64,000 nucleotides of DNA from Hydractinia symbiolongicarpus (taxonomy: Eukaryota; Cnidaria; Hydrozoa; Anthoathecata; Hydractiniidae). The stretch lies in contig NC_079876.1 in NCBI RefSeq assembly GCF_029227915.1, forward strand, positions 20,462,001-20,526,000. Direction: 5' to 3'. Positions 47,454 through 61,000 of the stretch are shown here, piece by piece. The notes under the pieces are model-generated. The model saw only the letters and a program-made list of their open reading frames with translations, was not told the origin of the DNA and did no database searches. Position 1 is the stretch's first letter. The number at the start of each line of letters is the position of its first letter. Made by a program: the position numbers and the translations under genes.

Positions 47454-50400
47454 TAATATAAGCCTTACACGGAATACACGTGGTTCCACGTACTTCCGCA
47501 GGTTAACATAAGCGTATTCTTCCAACACTCAATGAACCACGGCGTCTCAAGTCCTTTTCCATCGTGCCATGATCTTATAACGCAGTGAACTACGTGTAAA
47601 GGCCTCTAACGACTGTTATATGGCTTCTTCTTTTCTCCTAATGAAGACCTTACATCTAAAACACGTTGTTCAACGTGTCTGCGCATGTTACCATCGGTCT
47701 ATTCCATCCACTCTCAATGGACTACGACGTCTCAAGTCGATTTCCAACGCGCCATGGTCTAACAACATAGTGAACTACGTGTAGAGGCCTCTAAGGGCTG
47801 TTATATGACCTTTTACCACCTAATGAAGCCTTTACACGTAAATCACGTGGTTCCACGTACTTCCCCAGGTTAACACCGGTCTATTCCTTCTGCACTCAAT
47901 AGACTACGACGTTTCAAGATATTTCCCATCGCGCCATGGTCTTACAACGCAGTGAAATACGTGTAAAAGCCTCTAAGGACTGTTATATGGCCTTTTGCCG
48001 CCTAGTAAAGGCCTTACACGTAATTCACGTGGTTCGACGTGTCTGCGCAGGTAACCATCGGTCTATTCTTACCACTCTCAATGGACTACGACGTCTTAAG
48101 ACGCTTTCCATCGCGCCATGGTCTTACAACACAGTGAACTACGTGTAGAGCCTCTAAGGGCTGTTATATGACCTTTTACCACCTAATAAAAGCCTTACAC
48201 GGAATACACGTGGTTCCACGTACTTCCGCAGGTTAACATCGGTCTATTCCTTCCACACTCAACGGACTACGATGTCTCAAGTCGTTTTCCGGCGCACCGT
48301 GGTCTTACAAAACAGTGAACTACGTGTAAAGGCCTCTAAGGACTGTTATATGGCCTTTTGCCGCCTAATCAAGGCCTTACACCTAAAACACGTGGTTCGA
48401 CGTGTCTGCGCAGATTACCATCGGTCTATTCCTTCCACTCTCAATGGACTACGACGTCTCAAGTCGATTTCCAACGTGCCATGGTCTTACAACATAGTGA
48501 ACTACGTGTAGAGGCCTCTAAAGACTATTATATGGACCTTTGCCACCTAACAAAGGTCCTACACGTAAATCACGTGGTTCCAGGAGCCTGCGCAGGTTAA
48601 AATCGGTCTATTCCTTCCACTCTCAATGGACTACGACGTCTCAAGTCGATTTCCAACGCGCCATGGTCTTACAACATAGTGAACTACGTGTAAAGGCTTC
48701 TGAAGACTGTTATATGACCTTCTGACGCCTAATAAAGGCTTTACACGTAATTCACGTGGTTCGACGTGTCTGCGCAGGTAACCATCGGTCTATTCCTACC
48801 ACTGTCAATGGACTACGACGTCTCAAGTCGTTTTCCAGCGCACCGTGATCTTACAGAACGGTGAACTACGTGTAGAGGCCTCTAAAGACTGTTAGATGGC
48901 CTTTTGACGTCTAGTAAAGGCTTTACACGTAAATCACGTGGTTCCACGTGCCTGCGCAGTTTATCATCGGTACAGTCCTTCTGCCATAAATGGCCTAAAA
49001 CGTCTCAAGTTGTTTTCCATTCTGCCATTGTGTTACAACATAGTATCATACGTGTAGAGGCCTCTAAAGAATGTTATATGGCCTGTTGCCGCCTAATAAA
49101 GGCTTTAACGTAATTCACGGTGTTCGACGTGTCTGGGCAGGTAACCATCGGCCTATTCCTACCACTCTCAATGGACTACGACGTCTCAAGTCTTTTTCCA
49201 TCGTGCCATGGTCTTACAACGCAGTGAAATACGTGTAAAGGCCTCTAAGGACTGTTATATGGCGTTTTGCCGCCTAGTAAAGGCCTTACACGTAATTCAC
49301 GTGGTTTGACGTGTCTGCGCAGGTAACCATCGGTCTATTCCTTCCACTCTCAATGGACTACGACGTCTCAAGTCGATTTCCAATGCGCCATGGTCCTACA
49401 ACATAGTGAATTATGTGTAGAGGCCTCTAAGGGCTGTTATATGACCTTTTACCACCTAATGAAGGCTTTACACGTAAATCACGTGGTTCCACGTACTTCC
49501 GCAGGTTAACACCGGTCTATTCCTTCTGCACTCAATACACTACGACGTTTCAAGACATTTTCCATCGCGCCATGGTCTTACAACGCAGTGAAATACGTGT
49601 AAAGGCCTCTAAGGACTGTTATATGGCCTTTTGCCGCCTAGTAAAGGCCTTACACGTAATTCACGTGGTTCGACGTGTCTGCGCAGGTAACCATCGATCT
49701 ATTCCTACCACTCTCAATGGACTACGACGTCTTAAGACGCTTTCCATCGCACCATGGTCTTACAACGCAATGAACTACGTGTAGAGTCCTCTTAGGGCTG
49801 TTATATGACCTTTTACCACCTAATAAAAGCCTTACACGTAAATCACGTTGTTCCACGTACTTCCGCATGTTAACATCGGTCTATTCCTTGCTCTCTCAAT
49901 GGGCTACGACGTCTCAAGTCCTTTTCCATCGTGCCATGATAGTACAACGCAGTGAACTATGTGTAGAGGCCTCCAAAGACTGTTATATGGCCCCTTACCA
50001 CCTAACAAAGGCCCTACACGTACATCACGTGGTTCCACGAACCTACGCAGTTTACCATCGGTCTATTCCTTCCAATCTCAAAGGCTTAAAACGTCTCAAG
50101 TTGTTTTCCATTCCGCCTTTGTCTTACAACATAGTATAATACGTGTAGAGGCCTCTAAAGATTGTTATTTGGCCTGTTGCCGCCTAATAAAAGCTTTACA
50201 CGTAATTCACGTGCTTCGACGTGTCTGCGCAGGTAACCATCGGTCTATTCCTTCCACACTCAACGGACTACGATGTCTCAAGTCGTTTTCCGGCGCACCG
50301 TGGTCTTACAGCACAGTGAACTACGTGTAAAGGCCTCTAAGGCCTGGTATATGACCTTTTACCACCTAATAAAAGCGTTACACGTAAAACATGTGGTTCC

Positions 50401-53400
50401 ATGTGTTAGCCCAGGTAAAAATCGGTCTATTCCTTCTACACTAACTGGACTACGACGTTTCAAGTCGTTTTCCATCGCGCCATGGTTTACAACGGAGTGA
50501 AATACGTGTAAAGGCCTCTAATGACTGTTATATGGCCTTTTGCCGCCTAATAAAGGCCTGACACCTAAAACACGTGGTTCGACGTGTCTGCGCAGATTAC
50601 CATCGGTCTATTCCTTCCACTCTCAATGGACTACGAGGTCTCAAGTCGCTTTCCAACGCGCCATGGTCTTACAACATAGTGAACTACGTGTAGAGGCCTC
50701 TAAGGACTGTTATATGGCCCTTTGCCAACTAACAAAGGCCCTACACGTAAATCACGTGGTTCCACGTGCCTGCGCAGGTTAGCATCGGTCTATTCCTTCT
50801 ACACTCACTGGACTACGACGTTTTAAGTCGTTTTCCATCACGGCATGGTCTTACAACGCAGTGAAATACGTGTAAAAGCCTCTAAGGACTGTTATATGGC
50901 CTTTTGCCGCCTAGTAAAGGCCTTACACGTAATTCACGTGGTTCGACGTGTCTGCGCAGGTAACCATCGGTCTATTCCTACCACTCTCAATGGACTACGA
51001 CGTCTTAAGACGCTTTCCATCGCGCCATGGTCTTACAACACAGTGAACTACGTGTAGAGTCCTCTTAGGGCTGTTATATGACCTTTTACCACCTAATAAA
51101 AGCCTTACACGGAATACACGTGGTTCCACGTACTTCCGCAGGTTAACATCGGTCTATTCCTCCTACACTCAATGGGCTACGACGTCTCAAGTCCTTTTCC
51201 ATCGTGCCATGATAGTACAACGCAGTGAACTATGTGTAGAGTCCTCCAAAGACTGTTATATGGCCCCTTACCACCTAACAAAGGCCCTACACGTACATCA
51301 CGTGGTTCCACGAACCTACGCAGTTTACCACCGGTCTATTCCTTCCAATCTTAATGGACTACGAGGTCTGAAGTCCTTTTTCGGCGCGCCGTGGTCTTAC
51401 AGCACAGTGAATTACGTATAGAGACCTCTGAGGGTTGTTATATGACCTTCTACCACCTAATAGAAGCCTTACACCTAAATCACGTGGTTCCACGTACTTC
51501 GGCAGGTTAACATCGGCGTATTCCTCCAACACTCAATGAACTACGGCGTCTCAAGTCCTTTTCCATCGTGCCATGATCTTATAACGCAGTGAACTACGTG
51601 TAAAGGCCTCTAACGACTGTTATATGGCTTCTTTCCTCCTAATGAAGACCTTACATCTAAAACACGTTGTTCGACGTGTCTGTGCATGTTACTATCGGTC
51701 TATTCCTTCCACTCTGCATGGACTACGACGTCTCAAGTCGCTTTCCAACGCGCCATGGTCTTACAACACAGTGAACTATGTGTACAGGCCTCTAAAGACT
51801 GTTTTATAGCCCCTTGCCACCTAACAAAAGCCCTACTCGTAAATCACGTGGTTCCTTGTGCTTGCGCAGGTTACCATCGGACTATTCCTTGCTCTCTCAA
51901 TGCACTGCGACATCTCAAGTCCTTTTCCGGCGCGCCGTGGTCTGACAGCACAGTGAAATACGTATAAAGACCTCTTAGGGCTGTTATATGACATTCTACC
52001 ACCTAACAAAAGCCTTACACGTAAAACATGTGGTTCCATGTGTTAGCCCAGGTAAACATCGGTCTATTCCTTCTACACTCACTGGACTACGACGTTTCAA
52101 GTCGTTTTCCATCGGGCCATGGTCTTACAACGCAGTGAAATACGTGTAAAGGCCTCTAAGGACTGTTATATGGCCTTTTGCCGCCAAATAAAGGCCTTAC
52201 ACCTAAAACACGTGGTTCGACGTGCCTTAGCAGGTTACCATCGGTCTATTCCTTCCACTCTCAATGGACTACGACGTCTCAAGTCGATTTCCAACGCGCC
52301 ATGGTCCTACAACATAGTGAATTACGTGTAGACGCCTCTAAGGGCTGTAATATGACCTTTTACCACCTAATAAAGGCTTTACACGTAAATCACGTGGTTC
52401 CACGTACTTCCGCAGGTTAACACCGGTCTATTCCTTCTGCACTAAATAGACTACGACGTTTTAAGACATTTTCCATCGCGCCATGGTCTTACAACGCAGT
52501 GAAATACGTGTAAAGGCCTCTAAGGACTGTTATATGGTCTTTTGCCGCCTAGTAAAGGCCTTACACGTAATTCACGTGGTTCGACGTGTCTGCGCAGGTA
52601 ACCATCGGTCTATTCCTACCACTCTCAATGGACTACGACGTCTTAAGACGCTTTCCATCGCGCCATGGTCTTACAACGCAGTGAACTACGTGTAGAGTCC
52701 TCTTAGGGCTGTTATATGACCTTTTACCACCTAATAAAAGCCTTACACGTAAATCATGTGGTTCCATGTGTTAGCCCAGGTAAACATCGGTCTATTCCAT
52801 CTACACTCACTGGACTACGACGTTTCACGTCGTTTTCCATGGCGCCATGGTCTTACAACGCCTTGAAATACGTGTAAAGGCCTCTAAGGACTGTTATATG
52901 GCCTTTTGCCGCCTATTAAAGGCCTTACACCTAAAACACGTGGTTCGACGTGTCTGCGCAGATTACCATCGGTCTATTCCTTCCACTCTCAATGGACTAC
53001 GACGTCTCAAGTCGATTTCCAACGCGCCATGGTCTTACAACATAGTGAACTACGTGTAGAGGCCTCTAAAGACTATTATATTTCCCTTTGCCACCTAACA
53101 AAGGTCCTACACGTAAATCACGTGGTTCCAGGAGCCTGCGCAGGTTACAATCGGTCTATTCCTTCCACTCTCAAAGGACTACGACGTCTCAAGTCGATTT
53201 CCAACGCGCCATGGTCTTACAACATAGTGAACTACATGTAAAGGCTTCTGAAGACTGTTATATGACCTTCTGACGCCTAATACAGGGTTTACACGCAAAT
53301 CACGTGTTTCCACGTGCTTGCGCAGGTTACCATCGGTCTAGTCCTTGCTCTCTCAATGGACTGCGACGTCTCAAGTCCTTTTCCGGCGCGCCGTGGTCTT

Positions 53401-55096
53401 ACAGCACAGTGAACTACGTGTAGAGGCCTCTAAGGACTGTTATATGGCCTTTTGCCGCCTAATAAAGGCCTTACACCTAAAACACGTGGTTCGACGTGTC
53501 TGCGCAGATTACCATCGGTCTATTCCTTCCACTCTCAATGGACTACGACGTCTCAAGTCGATTTCCAACGCGCCATGGTCTTACAACATAGTGAACTACG
53601 TGTAGAGGCCTCTAAAGACTATTATATTTCCCTTTGCCACCTAACAAAGGTCCTACACGTAAATCACGTGGTTCCAGGAGCCTGCGCAGGTTACAATCGG
53701 TCTATTCCTTCCACTCTCAAAGGACTACGACGTCTCAAGTCGATTTCCAACGCGCCATGGTCTTACAACATAGTGAACTACGTGTAAAGGCTTCTGAAGA
53801 CTGTTATATGACCTTCTGACGCCTAATAAAGGCTTTACACGTAATTCACGTGGTTCGACGTGTCTGCGCAGGTAACCATCGGTCTATTCCTACCACTCTC
53901 AATGGACTACGACGTCTCAAGTCGTTTTCCACCGCACCGTGATCTTACAGAACGGTGAACTACGTGTAGAGGCCTCTAAAGACTGTTAGATGGCCTTTTG
54001 ACGTCTAGTAAAGGCTTTACACGTAAATCACGTGGTTCCACGTGCCTGCGCAGTTTATCATCGGTACAGTCCTTCTGCCATAAATGGCCTAAAACGTCTC
54101 AAGTTGTTTTCCATTCCGCCATTGTGTTACAACATAGTATAATACGTGTAGAGGCCTCTAAAGAATGTTATATGGCCTGTTGCCGCCTAATAAAGGCTTT
54201 ACACGTAATTCACGTGGTTCGACGTGTCTGCGCAGGTAACCATCGGCCTATTCCTACCACTCTCAATGGACTACGACGTCTCAAGTCTTTTTCCATCGTG
54301 CCATGGTCTTAAAACGCAGTGAAATACGTGTAAAGGCCTCTAAGGACTGTTATATGGCGTTTTGCCGCCTAGTAAAGGCCTTACACGTAATTCACGTGGT
54401 TTGACGTGTCTGCGCAGGTAACCATCGGTCTATTCCTACCACTCTCAATGAACTACGACGTGTCAAGTCGTTTTCCGGCGCGCCATGGTCTCACAACACA
54501 GTGAACTACCTGTAGAGGCCTCTAAGGCCTGGTATATGACCTTTTACCAACTAATAAAAGCGTTACACGTAAAACATGTGGTTCCATGTGTTAGCCCAGG
54601 TAAAAATCGGTCTATTCCTTCTACACTCACTGGACTACGACGTTTCAAGTCGTTTTCCATCGCGCCATGGTTTACAACGCAGTGAAATACGTGTAAAGGC
54701 CTCTAAGGACTGTTATATGGCCTTTTGCCGCCTAATAGAAGCCTTACACCTAAATCACGTGGTTCCACGTACTTCCGCAGGTTAACATCGGCGTATTCCT
54801 CCAACACTCAATGAACTACGGCGTCTCAAGTCCTTTTCCATCGTGCCATGATCTTACAACGCAGTGAACTACGTGTAAAGGCCTCTAAGGACTGCTATAT
54901 GGCCTTTTGCCCCGTAATAAAGGCCTTACACCTAAAACACGTGGTTCGACGTGTCTGCGCAGGTTAACATCGGTCTATTCCTTCTACACTCAATAGACTA
55001 CGACGTTTCAACACATTTTCCATCGCGCCATGGCCTTACAACACTGTAAACTACGTGTAGAGGCCTCTTAGGGCTGTTATATGACCTTTTACCACC
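47454..55096 (+). repeat. Super-HOR family D, unit 2 (~42 monomers, 7643 bp)
   Basis: It shares the order of variants with unit 1 (48358, 48904, 49867, 50540, 51209, 52119, 52847, 53345, 53998) and with unit 3 at constant offset 7643 from 47454 to about 50330. Relative to unit 1 it lacks the first copy of the 4-kb internal repeat, gains one monomer near 54312-54485, and loses three near 54950. Single-base differences between units are few. Confidence 0.84.
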
Positions 55097-58000
55097 TAAT
55101 ATAAGCCTTACACGGAATACACGTGGTTCCACGTACTTCCGCAGGTTAACATAAGCGTATTCTTCCAACACTCAATGAACCACGGCGTCTCAAGTCCTTT
55201 TCCATCGTGCCATGATCTTATAACGCAGTGAACTACGTGTAAAGGCCTCTAACGACTGTTATATGGCTTCTTCTTTTCTCCTAATGAAGACCTTACATCT
55301 AAAACACGTTGTTCAACGTGTCTGCGCATGTTACCATCGGTCTATTCCATCCACTCTCAATGGACTACGACGTCTCAAGTCGATTTCCAACGCGCCATGG
55401 TCTAACAACATAGTGAACTACGTGTAGAGGCCTCTAAGGGCTGTTATATGACCTTTTACCACCTAATGAAGCCTTTACACGTAAATCACGTGGTTCCACG
55501 TACTTCCGCAGGTTAACACCGGTCTATTCCTTCTGCACTCAATAGACTACGACGTTTCAAGATATTTCCCATCGCGCCATGGTCTTACAACGCAGTGAAA
55601 TACGTGTAAAAGCCTCTAAGGACTGTTATATGGCCTTTTGCCGCCTAGTAAAGGCCTTACACGTAATTCACGTGGTTCGACGTGTCTGCGCAGGTAACCA
55701 TCGGTCTATTCTTACCACTCTCAATGGACTACGACGTCTTAAGACGCTTTCCATCGCGCCATGGTCTTACAACACAGTGAACTACGTGTAGAGCCTCTAA
55801 GGGCTGTTATATGACCTTTTACCACCTAATAAAAGCCTTACACGGAATACACGTGGTTCCACGTACTTCCGCAGGTTAACATCGGTCTATTCCTTCCACA
55901 CTCAACGGACTACGATGTCTCAAGTCGTTTTCCGGCGCACCGTGGTCTTACAAAACAGTGAACTACGTGTAAAGGCCTCTAAGGACTGTTATATGGCCTT
56001 TTGCCGCCTAATAAAGGCCTTACACCTAAAACACGTGGTTCGACGTGTCTGCGCAGATTACCATCGGTCTATTCCTTCCACTCTCAATGAACTACGACGT
56101 CTCAAGTCGATTTCCAACGTGCCATGGTCTTACAACATAGTGAACTACGTGTAGAGGCCTCTAAAGACTATTATATGGACCTTTGCCACCTAACAAAGGT
56201 CCTACACGTAAATCACGTGGTTCCAGGAGCCTGCGCAGGTTAAAATCGGTCTATTCCTTCCACTCTCAATGGACTACGACGTCTCAAGTCGATTTCCAAC
56301 GCGCCATGGTCTTACAACATAGTGAACTACGTGTAAAGGCTTCTGAAGACTGTTATATGACCTTCTGACGCCTAATAAAGGCTTTACACGTAATTCACGT
56401 GGTTCGACGTGTCTGCGCAGGTAACCATCGGTCTATTCCTACCACTGTCAATGGACTACGACGTCTCAAGTCGTTTTCCAGCGCACCGTGATCTTACAGA
56501 ACGGTGAACTACGTGTAGAGGCCTCTAAAGACTGTTAGATGGCCTTTTGACGTCTAGTAAAGGCTTTACACGTAAATCACGTGGTTCCACGTGCCTGCGC
56601 AGTTTATCATCGGTACAGTCCTTCTGCCATAAATGGCCTAAAACGTCTCAAGTTGTTTTCCATTCTGCCATTGTGTTACAACATAGTATCATACGTGTAG
56701 AGGCCTCTAAAGAATGTTATATGGCCTGTTGCCGCCTAATAAAGGCTTTAACGTAATTCACGGTGTTCGACGTGTCTGGGCAGGTAACCATCGGCCTATT
56801 CCTACCACTCTCAATGGACTACGACGTCTCAAGTCTTTTTCCATCGTGCCATGGTCTTACAACGCAGTGAAATACGTGTAAAGGCCTCTAAGGACTGTTA
56901 TATGGCGTTTTGCCGCCTAGTAAAGGCCTTACACGTAATTCACGTGGTTTGACGTGTCTGCGCAGGTAACCATCGGTCTATTCCTTCCACTCTCAATGGA
57001 CTACGACGTCTCAAGTCGATTTCCAATGCGCCATGGTCCTACAACATAGTGAATTATGTGTAGAGGCCTCTAAGGGCTGTTATATGACCTTTTACCACCT
57101 AATGAAGGCTTTACACGTAAATCACGTGGTTCCACGTACTTCCGCAGGTTAACACCGGTCTATTCCTTCTGCACTCAATACACTACGACGTTTCAAGACA
57201 TTTTCCATCGCGCCATGGTCTTACAACGCAGTGAAATACGTGTAAAGGCCTCTAAGGACTGTTATATGGCCTTTTGCCGCCTAGTAAAGGCCTTACACGT
57301 AATTCACGTGGTTCGACGTGTCTGCGCAGGTAACCATCGATCTATTCCTACCACTCTCAATGGACTACGACGTCTTAAGACGCTTTCCATCGCACCATGG
57401 TCTTACAACGCAATGAACTACGTGTAGAGTCCTCTTAGGGCTGTTATATGACCTTTTACCACCTAATAAAAGCCTTACACGTAAATCACGTGGTTCCACG
57501 TACTTCCGCATGTTAACATCGGTCTATTCCTTCTGCACTCAATGGGCTACGACGTCTCAAGTCCTTTTCCATCGTGCCATGATAGTACAACGCAGTGAAC
57601 TATGTGTAGAGGCCTCCAAAGACTGTTATATGGCCCCTTACCACCTAACAAAGGCCCTACACGTACATCACGTGGTTCCACGAACCTACGCAGTTTACCA
57701 TCGGTCTATTCCTTCCAATCTCAAAGGCTTAAAACGTCTCAAGTTGTTTTCCATTCCGCCTTTGTCTTACAACATAGTATAATACGTGTAGAGGCCTCTA
57801 AAGATTGTTATTTGGCCTGTTGCCGCCTAATAAAAGCTTTACACGTAATTCACGTGCTTCGACGTGTCTGCGCAGGTAACCATCGGTCTATTCCTTCCAC
57901 ACTCAACGGACTACGATGTCTCAAGTCGTTTTCCGGCGCACCGTGGTCTTACAGCACAGTGAACTACGTGTAAAGGCCTCTAAGGACTGTTATATGACCT

Positions 58001-61000
58001 TCTGACGTCTAATAAAGGCTTTACACGTAATTCACGTGGTTCGACGTGTCTGCGCAGGTAACCATCGGTCTATTCCTACCACTGTCAATGGACTACGACG
58101 TCTCAAGTCGTTTTCCAGCGCACCGTGATCTTACAGAACGGTGAACTACGTGTAGAGGCCTCTAAAGACTGTTAGATGGCCTTTTGACGTCTAGTAAAGG
58201 CTTTACAGGTAAATCACGTGGTTCCACGTACCTGCGCAGTTTATCATCGGTACAGTCCTTCTGCCATAAATGGCCTAAAACGTCTCAAGTTGTTTTCCAT
58301 TCTGCCATTGTGTTACAACATAGTATCATACGTGTAGAGGCCTCTAAAGAATGTTATATGGCCTGTTGCCGCCTAATAAAGGCTTTAACGTAATTCACGG
58401 TGTTCGACGTGTCTGGGCAGGTAACCATCGGCCTATTCCTACCACTCTCAATGGACTACGACGTCTCAAGTCTTTTTCCATCGTGCCATGGTCTTACAAC
58501 GCAGTGAAATACGTGTAAAGGCCTCTAAGGACTGTTATATGGCGTTTTGCCGCCTAGTAAAGGCCTTACACGTAATTCACGTGGTTTGACGTGTCTGCGC
58601 AGGTAACCATCGGTCTATTCCTACCACTCTCAATGGACTACGACGTCTTAAGACGCTTTCCATCGCGCCATGGTCTTACAACACAGTGAACTACGTGTAG
58701 AGTCCTCTTAGGGCTGTTATATGACCTTTTACCACCTAATAAAAGCCTTACACGTAAATCACGTGGTTCCACGTACTTCCGCATGTTAACATCGGTCTAT
58801 TCCTTCTGCACTCAATGGGCTACGACGTCTCAAGTCCTTTTCCATCGTGCCATGATAGTACAACGCAGTGAACTATGTGTAGAGGCCTCCAAAGACTGTT
58901 ATATGGCCCCTTACCACCTAACAAAGGCCCTACACGTACATCACGTGGTTCCACGAACCTACGCAGTTTACCATCGGTCTATTCCTTCCAATCTCAAAGG
59001 CTTAAAACGTCTCAAGTTGTTTTCCATTCCGCCTTTGTCTTACAACATAGTATAATACGTGTAGAGGCCTCTAAAGATTGTTATTTGGCCTGTTGCCGCC
59101 TAATAAAAGCTTTACACGTAATTCACGTGCTTCGACGTGTCTGCGCAGGTAACCATCGGTCTATTCCTACCACTCTCAATGAACTACGACGTGTCAAGTC
59201 GTTTTCCGGCGCGCCATGGTCTCACAACACAGTGAACTACCTCTAGAGGCCTCTAAGGCCTGGTATATGACCTTTTACCACCTAATAAAAGCGTTACACG
59301 TAAAACATGTGGTTCCATGTGTTAGCCCAGGTAAAAATCGGTCTATTCCTTCTACACTAACTGGACTACGACGTTTCAAGTCGTTTTCCATCGCGCCATG
59401 GTTTACAACGGAGTGAAATACGTGTAAAGGCCTCTAAGGACTGTTATATGGCCTTTTGCCGCCTAATAAAGGCCTGACACCTAAAACACGTGGTTCGACG
59501 TGTCTGCGCAGATTACCATCGGTCTATTCCTTCCACTCTCAATGGACTACGAGGTCTCAAGTCGCTTTCCAACGCGCCATGGTCTTACAACATAGTGAAC
59601 TACGTGTAGAGGCCTCTAAGGACTGTTATATGGCCCTTTGCCAACTAACAAAGGCCCTACACGTAAATCACGTGGTTCCACGTGCCTGCGCAGGTTAGCA
59701 TCGGTCTATTCCTTCTACACTCACTGGACTACGACGTTTTAAGTCGTTTTCCATCACGGCATGGTCTTACAACGCAGTGAAATACGTGTAAAAGCCTCTA
59801 AGGACTGTTATATGGCCTTTTGCCGCCTAGTAAAGGCCTTACACGTAATTCACGTGGTTCGACGTGTCTGCGCAGGTAACCATCGGTCTATTCCTACCAC
59901 TCTCAATGGACTACGACGTCTTAAGACGCTTTCCATCGCGCCATGGTCTTACAACACAGTGAACTACGTGTAGAGTCCTCTTAGGGCTGTTATATGACCT
60001 TTTACCACCTAATAAAAGCCTTACACGGAATACACGTGGTTCCACGTACTTCCGCAGGTTAACATCGGTCTATTCCTCCTACACTCAATGGGCTACGACG
60101 TCTCAAGTCCTTTTCCATCGTGCCATGATAGTACAACGCAGTGAACTATGTGTAGAGGCCTCCAAAGACTGTTATATGGCCCCTTACCACCTAACAAAGA
60201 CCCTACACGTACATCACGTGGTTCCACGAACCTACGCAGTTTACCACCGGTCTATTCCTTCCAATCTTAATGGACTACGAGGTCTGAAGTCCTTTTCCGG
60301 CGCGCCGTGGTCTTACAGCACAGTGAATTACGTATAGAGACCTCTGAGGGTTGTTATATGACCTTCTACCACCTAATAGAAGCCTTACACCTAAATCACG
60401 TGGTTCCACGTACTTCGGCAGGTTAACATCGGCGTATTCCTCCAACACTCAATGAACTACGGCGTCTCAAGTCCTTTTCCATCGTGCCATGATCTTATAA
60501 CGCAGTGAACTACGTGTAAAGGCCTCTAACGACTGTTATATGGCTTCTTTCCTCCTAATGAAGACCTTACATCTAAAACACGTTGTTCGACGTGTCTGCG
60601 CATGTTACTATCGGTCTATTCCTTCCACTCTGCATGGACTACGACGTCTCAAGTCGCTTTCCAACGCGCCATGGTCTTACAACACAGTGAACTATGTGTA
60701 CAGGCCTCTAAAGACTGTTTTATAGCCCCTTGCCACCTAACAAAAGCCCTACTCGTAAATCACGTGGTTCCTTGTGCTTGCGCAGGTTACCATCGGACTA
60801 TTCCTTGCTCTCTCAATGCACTGCGACATCTCAAGTCCTTTTCCGGCGCGCCGGAGTCTTACAGCACAGTGAAATACGTATAAAGACCTCTTAGGGCTGT
60901 TATATGACATTCTACCACCTAACAAAAGCCTTACACGTAAAACATGTGGTTCCATGTGTTAGCCCAGGTAAACATCGGTCTATTCCTTCTACACTCACTG